A stretch of 64,000 nt of DNA from Corynebacterium matruchotii. Its GTDB lineage: Bacteria > Actinomycetota > Actinomycetes > Mycobacteriales > Mycobacteriaceae. The notes under the pieces were generated by a model that was not told the DNA's origin, did not search any database, and worked only from the letters and a program-made list of their open reading frames with translations. Position 1 is the stretch's first letter. Every line of letters starts with the position of its first letter. Positions 36,702-46,733 of this stretch are shown here, in pieces. The DNA lies in NCBI RefSeq assembly GCF_011612265.2, contig NZ_CP050134.2, forward strand, positions 682,001 through 746,000, given 5' to 3'. A program made the translations under genes and the position numbers.

Positions 36702-37319
36702 ATGAGTATCGAAGTTGTCAATGAATCCGGCTACGATGGGGTCAACGAAGAATCCCTCGCCGACGTGGCCACATTCGTGCTGCGGGAAATGGACATCCAC
36801 CCCAGCGCAGAGGTCACCGTGTCCGTCGTGGACGTGCCCACCATGTCGGAACTGCACCTACGGTGGATGGGGTTAGAAGGCCCCACCGATGTGATGAGCT
36901 TCCCCATGGACGAACTCACCCCCAACATGGGTCGACCCGACTCGGCCGGATTCGGGCCGGCAATGCTGGGCGATATCATCCTCTGCCCCGAATTCGCTCA
37001 CAAACAGGCAACAAAAGCCGGGCACGATCTGGGGCACGAACTCTGCCTCCTCACCACCCACGGCTGCCTGCACCTGCTGGGCTACGACCACATCACGCCG
37101 GAACAAGAACAAAAAATGTTTGCCCTGCAAAATGAACTCTTGATGGATTGGTACGCTTACTGCGCTGGTCGGCACATCGAATTCCAGCCCAAACCCACCG
37201 GGCCTGGGGCATTTCCCTCGGCGGCTGATCGGGCGGAACTCGACAACCAACTCGCCGCCGATGAGAAATCCGCAGGCCAAGGCGGTATTCCCGCCATTGC
37301 GGAGCCTAAGGAAACCTAA
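36702..37319 (+). CDS. ybeY: Endoribonuclease YbeY
   Basis: Zinc endonuclease for rRNA 3'-end maturation and quality control. 205 residues. The zinc motif is [11 protein letters not shown] (HxxxHxxxxxH). MSFPMDEL and [11 protein letters not shown] are conserved. The C-terminal tail of about 45 residues ([14 protein letters not shown] onward) is longer than in most bacteria and looks disordered. Its stop touches the start of the next gene. Confidence 0.92.
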   Translation: MSIEVVNESGYDGVNEESLADVATFVLREMDIHPSAEVTVSVVDVPTMSELHLRWMGLEGPTDVMSFPMDELTPNMGRPDSAGFGPAMLGDIILCPEFAHKQATKAGHDLGHELCLLTTHGCLHLLGYDHITPEQEQKMFALQNELLMDWYAYCAGRHIEFQPKPTGPGAFPSAADRAELDNQLAADEKSAGQGGIPAIAEPKET

Positions 37320-38681
37320 ATGAGTCCCCTGGTGATGGGCACCGTTGCTGTGGTTGCCCTGTTTTTTTCCGGGCTGTTCAACACCATTGAGGCGGCGCTT
37401 GCAGTCAGCTCCAAAGCCCGGGTGGCGCAAATAGCCAAAGAAAAATCCACCCGCGCTGCCCGCCGACTTTTGATCGTGCTTGACCACCGGGCCGAACACA
37501 TCAACCTGCTTATCCTTGGGCAAAAACTCTTAGACGCCACCGCGGCCGTGTTCACCGCCATGCTTGCAATGGAATGGTTATCGCCGCGCATCGAATGGGC
37601 GCTCGCGGCAGCCATCGGCGGGGTGACCCTGCTCTCGTTCGTGATCGTGGGCGTGTTCTCCCGCACCATAGGGCGGCAAAACCCCTACACGGTGTCGCTG
37701 GTGGCGGCGTTTTTCCTCCGGCCTACCTTCCGAATCCTCAACCCAATATCGAAAGTGCTGATTGGTATTGGTAATATTTTGGCGCCGGGTCGTGGTTTCC
37801 AGGACGGACCGTATTCCACCGAGGTAGAGCTGAAGGAAATGGTGGAGATCGCCCAGTCCAAGGGCGAAATCGAGGTCGACAGTCGCATGGTGCAAAACGT
37901 GTTTGATCTTTCCGACAGCATTGCTAGAGAAGTCATGGTGCCCCGCCCCGACATGGTGTGGATCGAATCGGGGAAGCTTGCCTCCCAAGCGCTCACCCTG
38001 TGCATCAAATCCGGGCATTCCCGCATCCCCGTGATCGGGGAAAGCGTCGACGATATCGTGGGGGTGGTCTACCTCAAGGACGTGGTGCAGCGCATGCACT
38101 CCCCAACCAAGGGCGACAAGAATCCCCTGGTGGATGAGGTCATGCGGACCGCTCATTTTGTGCCCGATTCGAAACGACTCGACGACCTACTCGACGAAAT
38201 GCAGCGGGAACGATTCCACATCGCCCTGCTTGTCGACGAATTCGGCGGTGTGGCCGGCCTGATCTCCATCGAAGACATCCTCGAAGAAATCGTGGGCGAA
38301 ATCACAGACGAGTATGATTCGGCGGAAATCACCCCCATTGTGCAAGATCCCAATGATCCTTATAAATATCGGGTCGTGAGCCGGCTACAACTCGATGACC
38401 TGGTGGAACGGATCGAAGATGATCACCACATCACCATCAACTTTGACCCAGAAATCCTCGACCAGATCGACACCGTTGCCGGGCTTATCGCCTATGAAAA
38501 AGGCCGGGTGCCGCTGCCCAATACCGAGGTAGAAACCTCCGGGCTGCGACTCAAAGCCATCGGCGGCCGAGACCGGCGCGGCCGAATCAGCGTGCGCGAG
38601 GTCGATGTCACCATGCTGGTGCGTGGTGACGACGCTGAGGAATCAGATCACAACCCGGACGATCCCGCCGACACTGCGTAA
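37320..38681 (+). CDS. CNNM/CorC-family hemolysin-like membrane protein
   Basis: 453 residues. An N-terminal DUF21 domain with about three helices (VAVVALFFSGLFNTIEAAL, LLDATAAVFTAMLA, IGGVTLLSFVIVGVFS) is followed by paired CBS domains (MVPRPDMVWIESG, HSRIPVIGES, HIALLVDEFGGVAGLISIEDILEEIVG) and a C-terminal transporter-associated domain. Probably magnesium or divalent-cation efflux. It starts immediately after the ybeY stop, in the typical ybeY-corC-era order. Confidence 0.9.
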   Translation: MSPLVMGTVAVVALFFSGLFNTIEAALAVSSKARVAQIAKEKSTRAARRLLIVLDHRAEHINLLILGQKLLDATAAVFTAMLAMEWLSPRIEWALAAAIGGVTLLSFVIVGVFSRTIGRQNPYTVSLVAAFFLRPTFRILNPISKVLIGIGNILAPGRGFQDGPYSTEVELKEMVEIAQSKGEIEVDSRMVQNVFDLSDSIAREVMVPRPDMVWIESGKLASQALTLCIKSGHSRIPVIGESVDDIVGVVYLKDVVQRMHSPTKGDKNPLVDEVMRTAHFVPDSKRLDDLLDEMQRERFHIALLVDEFGGVAGLISIEDILEEIVGEITDEYDSAEITPIVQDPNDPYKYRVVSRLQLDDLVERIEDDHHITINFDPEILDQIDTVAGLIAYEKGRVPLPNTEVETSGLRLKAIGGRDRRGRISVREVDVTMLVRGDDAEESDHNPDDPADTA

Positions 38682-38722
38682 CTCCCGCGCGGGACGGCGT
38701 CGTCAAGCGGGCGAGTTTTTTA
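38680..38722 (+). terminator. Rho-independent terminator after the CorC-type gene
   Basis: AACTC...CCGC pairs with GCGG...GAGTT (38680-38717), followed by T(6) with A. The stem is imperfect, with a GC bulge. The loop contains GGCGTCGTCAAGC (38696-38708), also seen at 13265-13277. Confidence 0.55.
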
Positions 38723-38751
38723 TTCACCGGTTGTGGCGCAAGATAGAAGTT

Positions 38752-39603
38752 ATGGCAATTCTTTCAATCCAATCCCACGTTTCCTACGGGCATGTGGGAA
38801 ACTCCGCCGCCGTTTTCCCACTGCAACGCATCGGGCACGAGGTTTGGCCCGTCCACACCGTGAACTTTTCTAACCACACCGGCTACGGCGAGTGGACCGG
38901 CGAACTCATCCCCGCCGCGCAAGTATCCAGCATTATCGACGGCATTCAGGCCCGCGGCGCATTCCCTACCATTGACGCCATCCTCTCCGGCTACCAGGGC
39001 GGATCCGACATTGCTGACGCTATTGTGGACGCCGTGGCAAAAATCAAGGCCGAAAACCCCAACGCGCTTTACGCCTGCGACCCGGTCATGGGCAATGCGA
39101 AATCCGGCTGCTTCGTCTCCGACCTCATCCCACCCCTGCTCCGGGACAAGGTTGTACCCGTCGCCGACATCATCACCCCCAACCAATTCGAGCTCTCCTA
39201 CCTCACCGGTGTGGACGCCGACGACATTGACTCCACCCTCAAGGCCGCCGAGGCCGCCCGCAAGATCGGCCCCGAAACCATCCTGGTCACCTCGGTGCTC
39301 CGGCCAGACCGGCCCGAACACACCATCGAAATGATCGCCGTCAACGACCAGGGCGCCTGGAAGGTACAAACCCCGTTCCTCGACATCAAACGCAACGGCT
39401 CCGGCGACGTCACCGCGGCACTGTTCACCGGGCATTACGTGCGCGACAAGGATGCCGCCGGCGCCCTGGCGAAAACCGCCGCCGCGGTCTATGAACTCAT
39501 CGAGCTCACGCATGCGAAAGACTCCCGCGAACTCCTACTTATCGACGCCCAAGAGTCCTACGTCCACCCCACGCACCAGTTCGAAGTGACAAAGATCGCC
39601 TAA
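38752..39603 (+). CDS. pdxY: Pyridoxal kinase PdxY
   Basis: Phosphorylates pyridoxal in the vitamin B6 salvage pathway. 283 residues, ribokinase fold. Conserved SHVSYGHVGNSAAVFPLQ at the start, LSGYQGG, CDPVMGN, TPNQFELSYLTG and the anion-hole NGSGDVTAALF with catalytic Asp. ATG 38752 gives MAILSIQSHV; earlier in-frame codons overlap the previous gene. Confidence 0.92.
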   Translation: MAILSIQSHVSYGHVGNSAAVFPLQRIGHEVWPVHTVNFSNHTGYGEWTGELIPAAQVSSIIDGIQARGAFPTIDAILSGYQGGSDIADAIVDAVAKIKAENPNALYACDPVMGNAKSGCFVSDLIPPLLRDKVVPVADIITPNQFELSYLTGVDADDIDSTLKAAEAARKIGPETILVTSVLRPDRPEHTIEMIAVNDQGAWKVQTPFLDIKRNGSGDVTAALFTGHYVRDKDAAGALAKTAAAVYELIELTHAKDSRELLLIDAQESYVHPTHQFEVTKIA

Positions 39604-39604
39604 C

Positions 39605-39620
39605 CTGCCGGCGACGGCAG
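39605..39620 (+). terminator. Hairpin directly after pdxY
   Basis: CTGCCG and CGGCAG enclose a GCGA tetraloop, starting one base after the stop codon. There is no T-run, so termination would be weak or this only stabilises the 3' end. Confidence 0.35.
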
Positions 39621-39707
39621 CGCCAGTGTTCGAAAGGGGCCTCCGATTCCCCGGCACCCGAGTCATAGGTTTCCGCTATCTATGTGATATAAGTCTGTGC
39701 TTACTCG

Positions 39708-40742
39708 GTGTTGGGGCGCTATGATAAGCGACAAACCACAAATGTGAGGGAAGCGGGTACTGGCGTGGGAAAGTCGGAAATCGGAGAAATCAGTAACGCC
39801 TCCCCAGCTGCGCCTGCGGTGGATGCGCGCCACCTCTACCGCACCTTTCGCACCACTGGGAAAGAATTCACCGCACTCGCCGACATCACCTTCACCATTC
39901 CGCAGGGGGAGGCCACGGCCATTCTCGGCGTGAACGGTGCCGGCAAAACCACCCTTAGTAAAATCCTGGCCACCTGGCTTTACCCCACCTCAGGCACCGT
40001 CAACATTTTCGGCGCCGATGTGGTGACGGCGGCCGCCCACGCCCGGCAACACATCGTGGCGGTCTTCGGCGGCGACCGCGGACTTTACCCCATGCTCACC
40101 GCGTGGGAAAACCTCTCCTACTTCGCCGCCATCCGCGGTGCCGCGCTGCCGAAACCCCAACTCGCCAGCATCCTCGACAGCGTGGGGCTCGCCGACGCTG
40201 CCCACCGGCGAGTCGAAGAATACTCCAAAGGCATGAAACAACGCCTCCACATTGCTGTGGGCCTCAGTGCCAACGCCCCTATCCTGCTGCTCGATGAACC
40301 CACCGTTGGCCTCGACCCCATCGAGGCAGCCCGGCTGCGCGGCACCCTCGCCGAACTGAAAAACCGCGGCAAAACCATCATCCTCACCAGCCACAACCTC
40401 ACCGACGTGGAAGAACTCGCCGACCGGGTCATACTCATCCACACGGGCCGCATCAAATATGACCTGCCCCTGGCGCGCTTCAAAGAACTTGCCGGCTACC
40501 GGTACCGCATCACCGCCACCCTCCAACACCCAACCACCGAACCCGAGTTCGAACACCACCCCAATGTTGACGGCACCGTGCGCGTCACCCGGCTCATTGC
40601 TAGCGACGAACAAACCCTCATCACCCGCATCCTCGAACAACTCCAACCTTGCGGGCTTGTCGACTTCACCATCAGCCCCGCATCCCTCGAAGAAGCCTTC
40701 ACCAATGCGGTCCACAACAACGACGATGGCGGTGCCGCATGA
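39708..40742 (+). CDS. ABC transporter ATP-binding protein (ABC-2 exporter type)
   Basis: Up to 344 residues. Walker A is GVNGAGKTT, signature YSKGMKQRL, Walker B ILLLDEPTVGLD, and the H-loop TSHNL. The SKGMKQR signature and the C-terminal extension are typical of drug or antibiotic exporters of the DrrA type. The start may be GTG 39708 or GTG 39765; ABC homology begins near VDARHLYRTF. Its stop overlaps the next start (ATGA). With the two permeases it forms a three-gene export unit. Confidence 0.88.
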   Translation: MLGRYDKRQTTNVREAGTGVGKSEIGEISNASPAAPAVDARHLYRTFRTTGKEFTALADITFTIPQGEATAILGVNGAGKTTLSKILATWLYPTSGTVNIFGADVVTAAAHARQHIVAVFGGDRGLYPMLTAWENLSYFAAIRGAALPKPQLASILDSVGLADAAHRRVEEYSKGMKQRLHIAVGLSANAPILLLDEPTVGLDPIEAARLRGTLAELKNRGKTIILTSHNLTDVEELADRVILIHTGRIKYDLPLARFKELAGYRYRITATLQHPTTEPEFEHHPNVDGTVRVTRLIASDEQTLITRILEQLQPCGLVDFTISPASLEEAFTNAVHNNDDGGAA

Positions 40743-41524
40743 TGACCACGCACCTGTCCGCGCAGCTCCGGGCCATTATCGCCTCCGCCAAAATACAACT
40801 CCTCATCGTTGCCAAACGCCCCATGAACATCGCCACCGGGATCATCACTCCCTGGATGTTCCTCTCCCTCTTCCTCATCCCCCGACTCGGCAACCTCAAC
40901 CAGGACCAAATCACCCACGCTATTTCCGCCACCATCACCGCATCCTTCTGGGCCGCATCCATCTGGAGCGGTGCCGGCATTATCCGCCGCGAAAAATGGA
41001 TGGGCACCCTTGGCCACACCCTCTCCGGGCTGCTCAGCCCCATGGCCGCCATTCTCGCTAAAATGCTCGGCGCCGTCGCTTACGACGTCACCCTCATCAC
41101 CATAAGCACCATCTCATTCTGCCTTATCTTCCGCATCCCCTTCCACTCCACACACCCTTTCCTGCTGGCGGCTGGCATTATCCTCGTCGCCGTCTTCGGC
41201 GTGTGCTCCAGCATCCTTATCGCCGGGCTGCTCATCAACAGTCGCAACCCCTTCCACCTCACCAACGCCTTCGGCACCCCCATGCTGCTCCTCGGCGGCC
41301 TCCTCATACCACCCAGCTACCTGCCCCCAGCCGTCTCCTGGGTATCCGCCCTCATCAACCTGTATTGGCTCAGGCAATTCCTCTCCTCCCTTACCACCAT
41401 CCCAGACTGGGGCAGCCTACTCATCGGCTGTTTCGTTTCCACCTGCTACCTGCTCGGGGCCTGGCTCTGCATCCGCCACATGGTCACCCGGGCGAAAGTG
41501 AGGGGCACCTTTGAATTCACATAA
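40739..41524 (+). CDS. ABC-2 type permease
   Basis: 261 residues and about six helices, for example MNIATGIITPWMFLSLFLIP, ILVAVFGVCSSILIAGLLI and LLLGGLLIPPSYLP. The layout of an early long loop and a late re-entrant segment fits ABC-2 permeases. ATG 40739 overlaps the ATPase stop. It should pair with the following permease as a heterodimer. Confidence 0.8.
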   Translation: MMTTHLSAQLRAIIASAKIQLLIVAKRPMNIATGIITPWMFLSLFLIPRLGNLNQDQITHAISATITASFWAASIWSGAGIIRREKWMGTLGHTLSGLLSPMAAILAKMLGAVAYDVTLITISTISFCLIFRIPFHSTHPFLLAAGIILVAVFGVCSSILIAGLLINSRNPFHLTNAFGTPMLLLGGLLIPPSYLPPAVSWVSALINLYWLRQFLSSLTTIPDWGSLLIGCFVSTCYLLGAWLCIRHMVTRAKVRGTFEFT

Positions 41525-42338
41525 CCCACCCCACCAGTTATCGAACAAACTATCGGTAAAATGCCGGGCTGTGGCCGCAACATTCCGCCTAGGGGTCGCC
41601 AACTTCACCCGCGGGACCAGCCCCACCATGCTGGTCACCAGCCACATCATCCCCGAAATCCTCCGCATGATCACCTACGTGCTCATCGCCCGCGTCATCG
41701 GCGGCGACGCCGCGCAACAATATGCCATCCCCGGGGTGATCGTGCTCGCCACCACCCGCATGACCATCAGCGAAACCAGCGGCCTGCCTGTCGACGACGT
41801 GTGGAACAAAACCCTCGGCAGCAACGTCACCGGCACCCTCTCACCGGCCACCCAATACCTCATCCGCGCCCTCCCGCTTGCCGCCGTCGCCATCCTCGAC
41901 AGCGCCATCGTCTTCATCATCCTCGGGTCCATGACCACCACCGATTGGGCCACCTTCACGGGTGCATGGCTTTGCTCCCTCATTGCCGTCCCCACCGGGC
42001 TCACCCTGGGCCTCGTCATCTCCGTGGCGTCGCTCCGCACCGACCTCCACAACCTTGTTCACAACGCCACCGTCAGCATCCTCACCGTCTGCTCCGGAGC
42101 GATCATCTCCGTCGCCCACGTGCCGGTCTTCCACGCCATCGGCGAATTCCTGCCCCTCACCCACGCCATCCAGGGCCTCCGGCTCGCCCTTGCCGGGCAT
42201 TCCGCGCCCCATGCCCAGCTCACCGAAACCCTCCTCGAAGCCCGCAATGGCCTCATCCTGCTTGCCCTCGCCTACCTGCTATACACCGTCGAAACCGCCC
42301 GGGCCCGCAGAAAAGGACAAACCTTCTTCTCAAGCTAA
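41511..42338 (+). CDS. ABC-2 type permease, second subunit
   Basis: 275 residues with about six helices (YVLIARVIGGDAA, LAAVAILDSAIVFIILGSM, LIAVPTGLTLGLVISVASL, LILLALAYLLYTVE). It starts with TTG 41511 inside the end of the previous gene, with GAGGGG upstream, so both are coupled. The cargo of this exporter is unknown. Confidence 0.8.
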   Translation: MNSHNPPHQLSNKLSVKCRAVAATFRLGVANFTRGTSPTMLVTSHIIPEILRMITYVLIARVIGGDAAQQYAIPGVIVLATTRMTISETSGLPVDDVWNKTLGSNVTGTLSPATQYLIRALPLAAVAILDSAIVFIILGSMTTTDWATFTGAWLCSLIAVPTGLTLGLVISVASLRTDLHNLVHNATVSILTVCSGAIISVAHVPVFHAIGEFLPLTHAIQGLRLALAGHSAPHAQLTETLLEARNGLILLALAYLLYTVETARARRKGQTFFSS

Positions 42339-42449
42339 CAACCCACCCCACCACCACCCAAGCTGCACCCAAACCGCCCCCAGCGGCATCCAGGCCTAAT
42401 GCTACAGTGAAACCTACCGACAATAACCATCACCAACAGAAGGAGTCAG

Positions 42450-43367
42450 GTGGATTACACCAACACCCCAGAAGGCTTCCGCTCCGGGTTCATGTGCTTC
42501 GTGGGCCGACCCAACACCGGCAAGTCAACACTGACAAACGCCCTGGTGGGGCAGAAAATCGCCATCACCGCCAACCAACCGGAAACCACCCGGCACCCCA
42601 TCCGCGGCATCGTCCACCGCGACGACGCCCAAATCATCGTGGTGGACACGCCCGGCCTGCACCGGCCCCGCACCCTCCTGGGGGAACGGCTCAACGAAGT
42701 AGTCAAAGACACCTACGCCGACATGGATCTCATCGCCATCACCATCCCCGCGGACGAAAAAATCGGCCCCGGCGACCGATGGATCCTCGACAACGTGCGC
42801 AAAGTCGCCCCCAAAACCCCGCTCATGGGAATCATCACCAAAATCGACAAGGTCAGCCGCGACCAGGTGGCCCTCCAACTCATGGCCCTCCACAAACTCC
42901 TTGGGGAAGACAGCGAAGTAGTGCCGGTCTCCGCAGTCACCGGGGAACAACGCGACATATTATTAGACGTCATCACATCCCTCCTGCCGGAAGGGCCAAA
43001 ATTCTACCCCGACGACCACGTCACCGACGACGACACCAACACCCGCATCGCCGAACTCGTGCGGGAAGCCGCCCTATCTGGCCTCAAAGACGAGCTGCCG
43101 CATTCCGTGGCGGTCGAGGTGGACGAAATCATCCCCAACCCGGACCGGCCCGGCACCCTCAACGTGCACGTCATCATCTATGTGGAGCGACCCGGCCAAA
43201 AAACAATCCTCATGGGGAAAAACGGTCGACGTTTCAAAGGCATCATCCACGCCGCTCGGCCCCAAATCTGCAAACTCCTCGACAGCAACGTGTACCTGGA
43301 TCTACGGATCAAAGTCCTCAAAAATTGGCAGTCCGATCCGAAGCAACTAGGCCGGTTAGGGTTTTAA
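42450..43367 (+). CDS. era: GTPase Era
   Basis: Ribosome-assembly GTPase that binds 16S rRNA. 305 residues. G1 is GRPNTGKS (residues 19-26), G3 is DTPG (66-69), and G4 reads TKID where NKxD is usual. The KH domain is at the C-terminus (VEVDEIIP, then IIYVERPGQKTILMGKNG). GTG start after AGAAGGAG. Its stop overlaps the recO start (TAATG). Confidence 0.93.
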   Translation: MDYTNTPEGFRSGFMCFVGRPNTGKSTLTNALVGQKIAITANQPETTRHPIRGIVHRDDAQIIVVDTPGLHRPRTLLGERLNEVVKDTYADMDLIAITIPADEKIGPGDRWILDNVRKVAPKTPLMGIITKIDKVSRDQVALQLMALHKLLGEDSEVVPVSAVTGEQRDILLDVITSLLPEGPKFYPDDHVTDDDTNTRIAELVREAALSGLKDELPHSVAVEVDEIIPNPDRPGTLNVHVIIYVERPGQKTILMGKNGRRFKGIIHAARPQICKLLDSNVYLDLRIKVLKNWQSDPKQLGRLGF

Positions 43368-44158
43368 TGCCACGGGAATCCTATCGGGAACGCGCTCTTG
43401 TCATCCGCACCTACGACCTGGGAGAAGCCGACCGCATCATCGTGTTCCTCACCCAACACCGAGGGCTGGTGCGGGGCGTGGCCAAGGGCGTGCGCCGGGC
43501 TCGCAGCCGATTCGGTTCTCGGCTGCAACCATTCGTCGAACTCGACGTGCAATTCTATGTTGGCCGGGAACTGGAATCGGTGACGGCGGCGGACACCGTA
43601 GGGTTTTACGGCTCCGGCATTATCGACAACATCACCTGCTACACGGCGGCGTCGGCGGTCCTAGAGGCGGCGGAACGCCTCTCGTTGGCCCACGACGAGC
43701 ACGACGATCGGCTGTACCCATTGGTCGTCGACACGCTCAAACAGTTACAACACGCACCAGAACCAAAACTGCGGCTTGACACGTTTTTATTGCAGGCCAT
43801 GACCGTGGCGGGGTGGGCTCCTAGCCTGTACTATTGCGCCCAATGCCAGGCGCCGGGACCGCATCACGCGTTTCACCCGCGGACGGGCGGTGCCGTGTGT
43901 GGGACGTGTCGGCCGCCGAAAGCCGCCGACGTGAACCCGGAAGTATTGCACGCCATGTGGCTGCTGCAACACGACCGGTGGGCGGAAGCCATCACGCTCA
44001 TCACCGCCCAGGAGCAGGGGGCTTCCGCGCGGGAATCGTCGGAATCGGTGACGCATGAGATCCCCTGCGCCACGGCAATTCACCGGCTCACCAAGGCCCA
44101 CTGGCAGTGGCACACCGAACGGAAACTCGCAAGCCTCATGGTCTTGGATCAGACTTAA
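43367..44158 (+). CDS. recO: DNA repair protein RecO
   Basis: Recombination mediator that loads RecA with RecR. 263 residues. The N-terminal OB fold starts [22 protein letters not shown], followed by [10 protein letters not shown] zinc ribbon is visible with CAQC near residue 152 and CGTC near residue 180. It is translationally coupled to era, as is usual in Actinobacteria. Confidence 0.92.
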   Translation: MPRESYRERALVIRTYDLGEADRIIVFLTQHRGLVRGVAKGVRRARSRFGSRLQPFVELDVQFYVGRELESVTAADTVGFYGSGIIDNITCYTAASAVLEAAERLSLAHDEHDDRLYPLVVDTLKQLQHAPEPKLRLDTFLLQAMTVAGWAPSLYYCAQCQAPGPHHAFHPRTGGAVCGTCRPPKAADVNPEVLHAMWLLQHDRWAEAITLITAQEQGASARESSESVTHEIPCATAIHRLTKAHWQWHTERKLASLMVLDQT

Positions 44159-44180
44159 AAAATTTGGCACAATACTAATC

Positions 44181-44918
44181 GTGACTGAAGAACTAACGCC
44201 ACCAAACATCCCCGTCGAATTCCGGCCCCGCCATATTGCGCTGGTCATGGATGGTAACGGCCGCTGGGCAGAGCAGCGCGGGTTGAAACGCACCGAGGGC
44301 CATAAACGCGGCGAAGCAGTGCTGCTTGACATGGTGGCGGCCTGTCAGGCACTCGATATACCCTACCTATCCGCCTACGCCTTTTCGACGGAAAATTGGC
44401 GTCGATCCGCCGACGAGGTGCGGTTTCTCATGGGGTTCAACCGGGATGTGTTAACTCGGCAAAAAATGTGGTTGCACGAACGGGGCGTGAAAGTTCGGTG
44501 GGTGGGACGCCGCCCCCGCCTGTGGCGCAGCGTGCTACGGGAGCTGGAGTCCGCGGAGGAGCTCACCAAAAACAACACCAGCATGACCCTGTTTATGTGC
44601 GTCAACTATGGTGGTCGTGCCGAAATTATTGACGGGGTGCGGGAGATCGTTCGCAAAGCACAACGCGGGGAAATCCGACCGGACGATATTACCGAAAAGA
44701 ATTTCCACACCTTCCTTGATGAGCCCACCATGCCGGATGTGGATCTCTTCCTGCGGCCCTCGGGGGAGAAACGCACCTCCAACTTTCTCCTGTGGCAGTC
44801 GGCCTATGCAGAGATGGTGTATCAGAATAAACTGTTTCCTGACTACACTCCGCAAGATTTATTTGATGCGGTAGAGGAATATGCCAAACGTGACCGCAGG
44901 TTCGGAGGAACGAAATAA
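44181..44918 (+). CDS. uppS: Isoprenyl transferase (cis-prenyl diphosphate synthase, UppS/decaprenyl type)
   Basis: Builds the polyprenyl carrier for wall synthesis. 245 residues. Catalytic Asp lies in [11 protein letters not shown], the substrate helix in [11 protein letters not shown], and the diphosphate-binding [15 protein letters not shown] near residue 195. In mycobacteria the gene at this position makes decaprenyl diphosphate; the chain length here cannot be read. GTG 44181 chosen since family members begin shortly before [11 protein letters not shown]. Confidence 0.9.
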   Translation: MTEELTPPNIPVEFRPRHIALVMDGNGRWAEQRGLKRTEGHKRGEAVLLDMVAACQALDIPYLSAYAFSTENWRRSADEVRFLMGFNRDVLTRQKMWLHERGVKVRWVGRRPRLWRSVLRELESAEELTKNNTSMTLFMCVNYGGRAEIIDGVREIVRKAQRGEIRPDDITEKNFHTFLDEPTMPDVDLFLRPSGEKRTSNFLLWQSAYAEMVYQNKLFPDYTPQDLFDAVEEYAKRDRRFGGTK

Positions 44919-44922
44919 CGTG

Positions 44923-46047
44923 ATGCAGCAGGAATCCGACTCCCAGCTTTCAGACGACCAACCCGCCAACCCGCCAACCCCGAAACAAATCCGCCGGTGG
45001 CAGCAATACCTTGCCAACGAACGGGCGGAGGCCGCCGTGTACCGGGAACTAGCCCGCAACCGGGAGGGAGAAGAAAAAGAAATCCTGCTTGCCATGGCCA
45101 AGGCTGAGGAACGCCACGAGCAGTATTGGCGCACCATGTTGGGTGATGATCTGGGCTTCCCGCGCGCGCCCAGCTTCTCCACCCGGATCATGGGATTTTT
45201 AGCCAAACGGTTCGGCACCGTGTTTACGCTGGCCATGATGCAAACCGCGGAGTCCCGCAGCCCCTACGCCGACGATGCCGACGCCACCGAGCAAATGACG
45301 GCGGATGAGGCCATCCACGCCGAGGTAGTGCGGGGCCTGGCCGCCCGCGGCCGGGAAAAAATGAGCGGCAATTTCCGGGCCGCGGTGTTTGGCGCCAACG
45401 ATGGCCTGGTGTCTAATTTCGCCCTGGTGCTCGGCGTCATGGGTGCCGGCGGCATTGACAGCAACATCATCTTATTGACAGGGATTTCCGGCATGCTGGC
45501 CGGGGCGCTCTCCATGGGGGCCGGGGAATATATTTCGGTGAAATCCCAAAACGAATTATTGGAGGCATCCCACCCGCACCTGGCAACCAGCACCGTGGTG
45601 CCGCAATTGGATGTGGACGCCAACGAATTAGCGTTGGTGTATCGTGCCCGGGGAATGAGTGTGGCCGAAGCCAAGGAACAGGCCGACAAGGTGTTTGCCC
45701 AGATCGAACAGTCCAAGAGCGTGGATGCGGAAATGCTCGCTGGCGCGAATGCTGCGGAGGACGAAACCCTCAGCAGCCCCTGGATGGTGGCGGCATCTAG
45801 CTTCCTGTGTTTCGGGGCTGGGGCACTGCTGCCGGTGCTGCCGTTCTTTTTCGACCTGCCGCAGATGATTGCTGGGGTGATCGCCACGGCGTTGGTGGGC
45901 ATTGCCCTCATGGTGACGGGCGCCATCACCGGTATTTTATCCGGCAAACCACCATTCTTGCGGGCGATCCGCCAGTTGGTGGTGGGGATGCTGGCGGCCG
46001 GGGTGACCTATGCGCTGGGCATGCTCTTTGGGGTGGCCGTCGGCTAG
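44923..46047 (+). CDS. Ferritin-like/VIT1 fusion, predicted iron or manganese exporter (MbfA-like)
   Basis: 374 residues. An N-terminal rubrerythrin-like four-helix segment (ANERAEAAVYREL, KAEERHEQYW: repeated E and ExxH ligands) is fused to a CCC1/VIT1 domain with about five helices (AAVFGANDGLVSNFALVLGV, GALSMGAGEYISVKSQ, and C-terminal hydrophobic helices). Such fusions export iron in some bacteria. GTG 44920 is an alternative start. It is convergent with the Fur-family gene. Confidence 0.85.
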   Translation: MQQESDSQLSDDQPANPPTPKQIRRWQQYLANERAEAAVYRELARNREGEEKEILLAMAKAEERHEQYWRTMLGDDLGFPRAPSFSTRIMGFLAKRFGTVFTLAMMQTAESRSPYADDADATEQMTADEAIHAEVVRGLAARGREKMSGNFRAAVFGANDGLVSNFALVLGVMGAGGIDSNIILLTGISGMLAGALSMGAGEYISVKSQNELLEASHPHLATSTVVPQLDVDANELALVYRARGMSVAEAKEQADKVFAQIEQSKSVDAEMLAGANAAEDETLSSPWMVAASSFLCFGAGALLPVLPFFFDLPQMIAGVIATALVGIALMVTGAITGILSGKPPFLRAIRQLVVGMLAAGVTYALGMLFGVAVG

Positions 46048-46069
46048 CCGCCAACCCAACGACCGGATG

Positions 46070-46483
46070 CTAGTTGCCGGCCAGGCATTGGTTGCAGAGG
46101 CCGAACACCTCGGCGTCGTGGCCGGTGAGCCGGAAACCGTATTTCGTGGCGATTTCATTGGCCCATTGTTCCACCGGCCCGCCGTCGATCTCTATGGTGC
46201 GACCGCATTGGGTGCACACCAGGTGATGGTGGTGGTCGCTATTGCGGCAATGCCGGTAGAGGCTTTCGCCGTTGGACATGTGTAGCACGTCGACCGCTTT
46301 GGCTTCGCTCAGCGACTGGAGGGTACGGTAAACGGTGGTCAATCCCACCTTGAGGTCGCGTTTTAATAATTCTTGGTGGATGGTTTTCGCGGAGGCGAAA
46401 TTTTCCATTTCTCGCAGCACGGTGATGACTGCGGTGCGCTGTCGGGTGCTGCGCACGCCGAGTTTGGGTATGGGCTGGTCCAT
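46070..46483 (-). CDS. Fur-family metal regulator, probably Zur
   Basis: 137 residues. Winged helix TRQRTAVITVLREMENFASAKTIHQEL with the recognition segment VGLTTVYRTLQSL. Metal sites: HHHHLVCTQCG and CNQC at the C-terminus, the structural zinc site. In C. glutamicum the Fur paralogue at this place is Zur; calling it Zur here rests on that order. ATG 46481-46483 (MDQPIPKLG) preferred to one 54 bases upstream. It follows the ArsR gene in the same direction, about 250 bases downstream. Confidence 0.8.
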   Translation of the reverse strand: MDQPIPKLGVRSTRQRTAVITVLREMENFASAKTIHQELLKRDLKVGLTTVYRTLQSLSEAKAVDVLHMSNGESLYRHCRNSDHHHHLVCTQCGRTIEIDGGPVEQWANEIATKYGFRLTGHDAEVFGLCNQCLAGN

Positions 46484-46591
46484 GATGACCCTTTCCAACA
46501 GAATGTGAGTGAGTAGCACAAGAAATATGGAACCCAATCCGGCTGGTCGTGACCCCAGGCCAGAAAGAACGATGGTCCCATGACGCTTGCC

Positions 46592-46607
46592 ATAACCGAT
46601 TCGTTAT
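46592..46607. promoter_or_regulatory. Palindrome between the ArsR and Fur-family genes
   Basis: ATAAC N6 GTTAT, about 110 bases before the Fur-family start. The size fits half of a Fur/Zur-type box, so autoregulation is possible. Confidence 0.3.
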
Positions 46608-46733
46608 AGCAAGTTGTTTTCAATCTTAAGCGTGCATTGTCAATAGCGCAACGATATTGTGTTGGTTTAGCGTGGTCACCACGGTGAGCAGGGGTCTTAT
46701 TGAAAAATTGCCCCGGCTCGGCGTCGCCGCAGG

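Noticed and set aside
41561..44158. 865-codon open frame across the second ABC permease, era and into recO
   Set aside because: Its first 600 codons are His/Pro/Arg-rich shadow translation of real genes; only the end is RecO, which has its own start at 43367.
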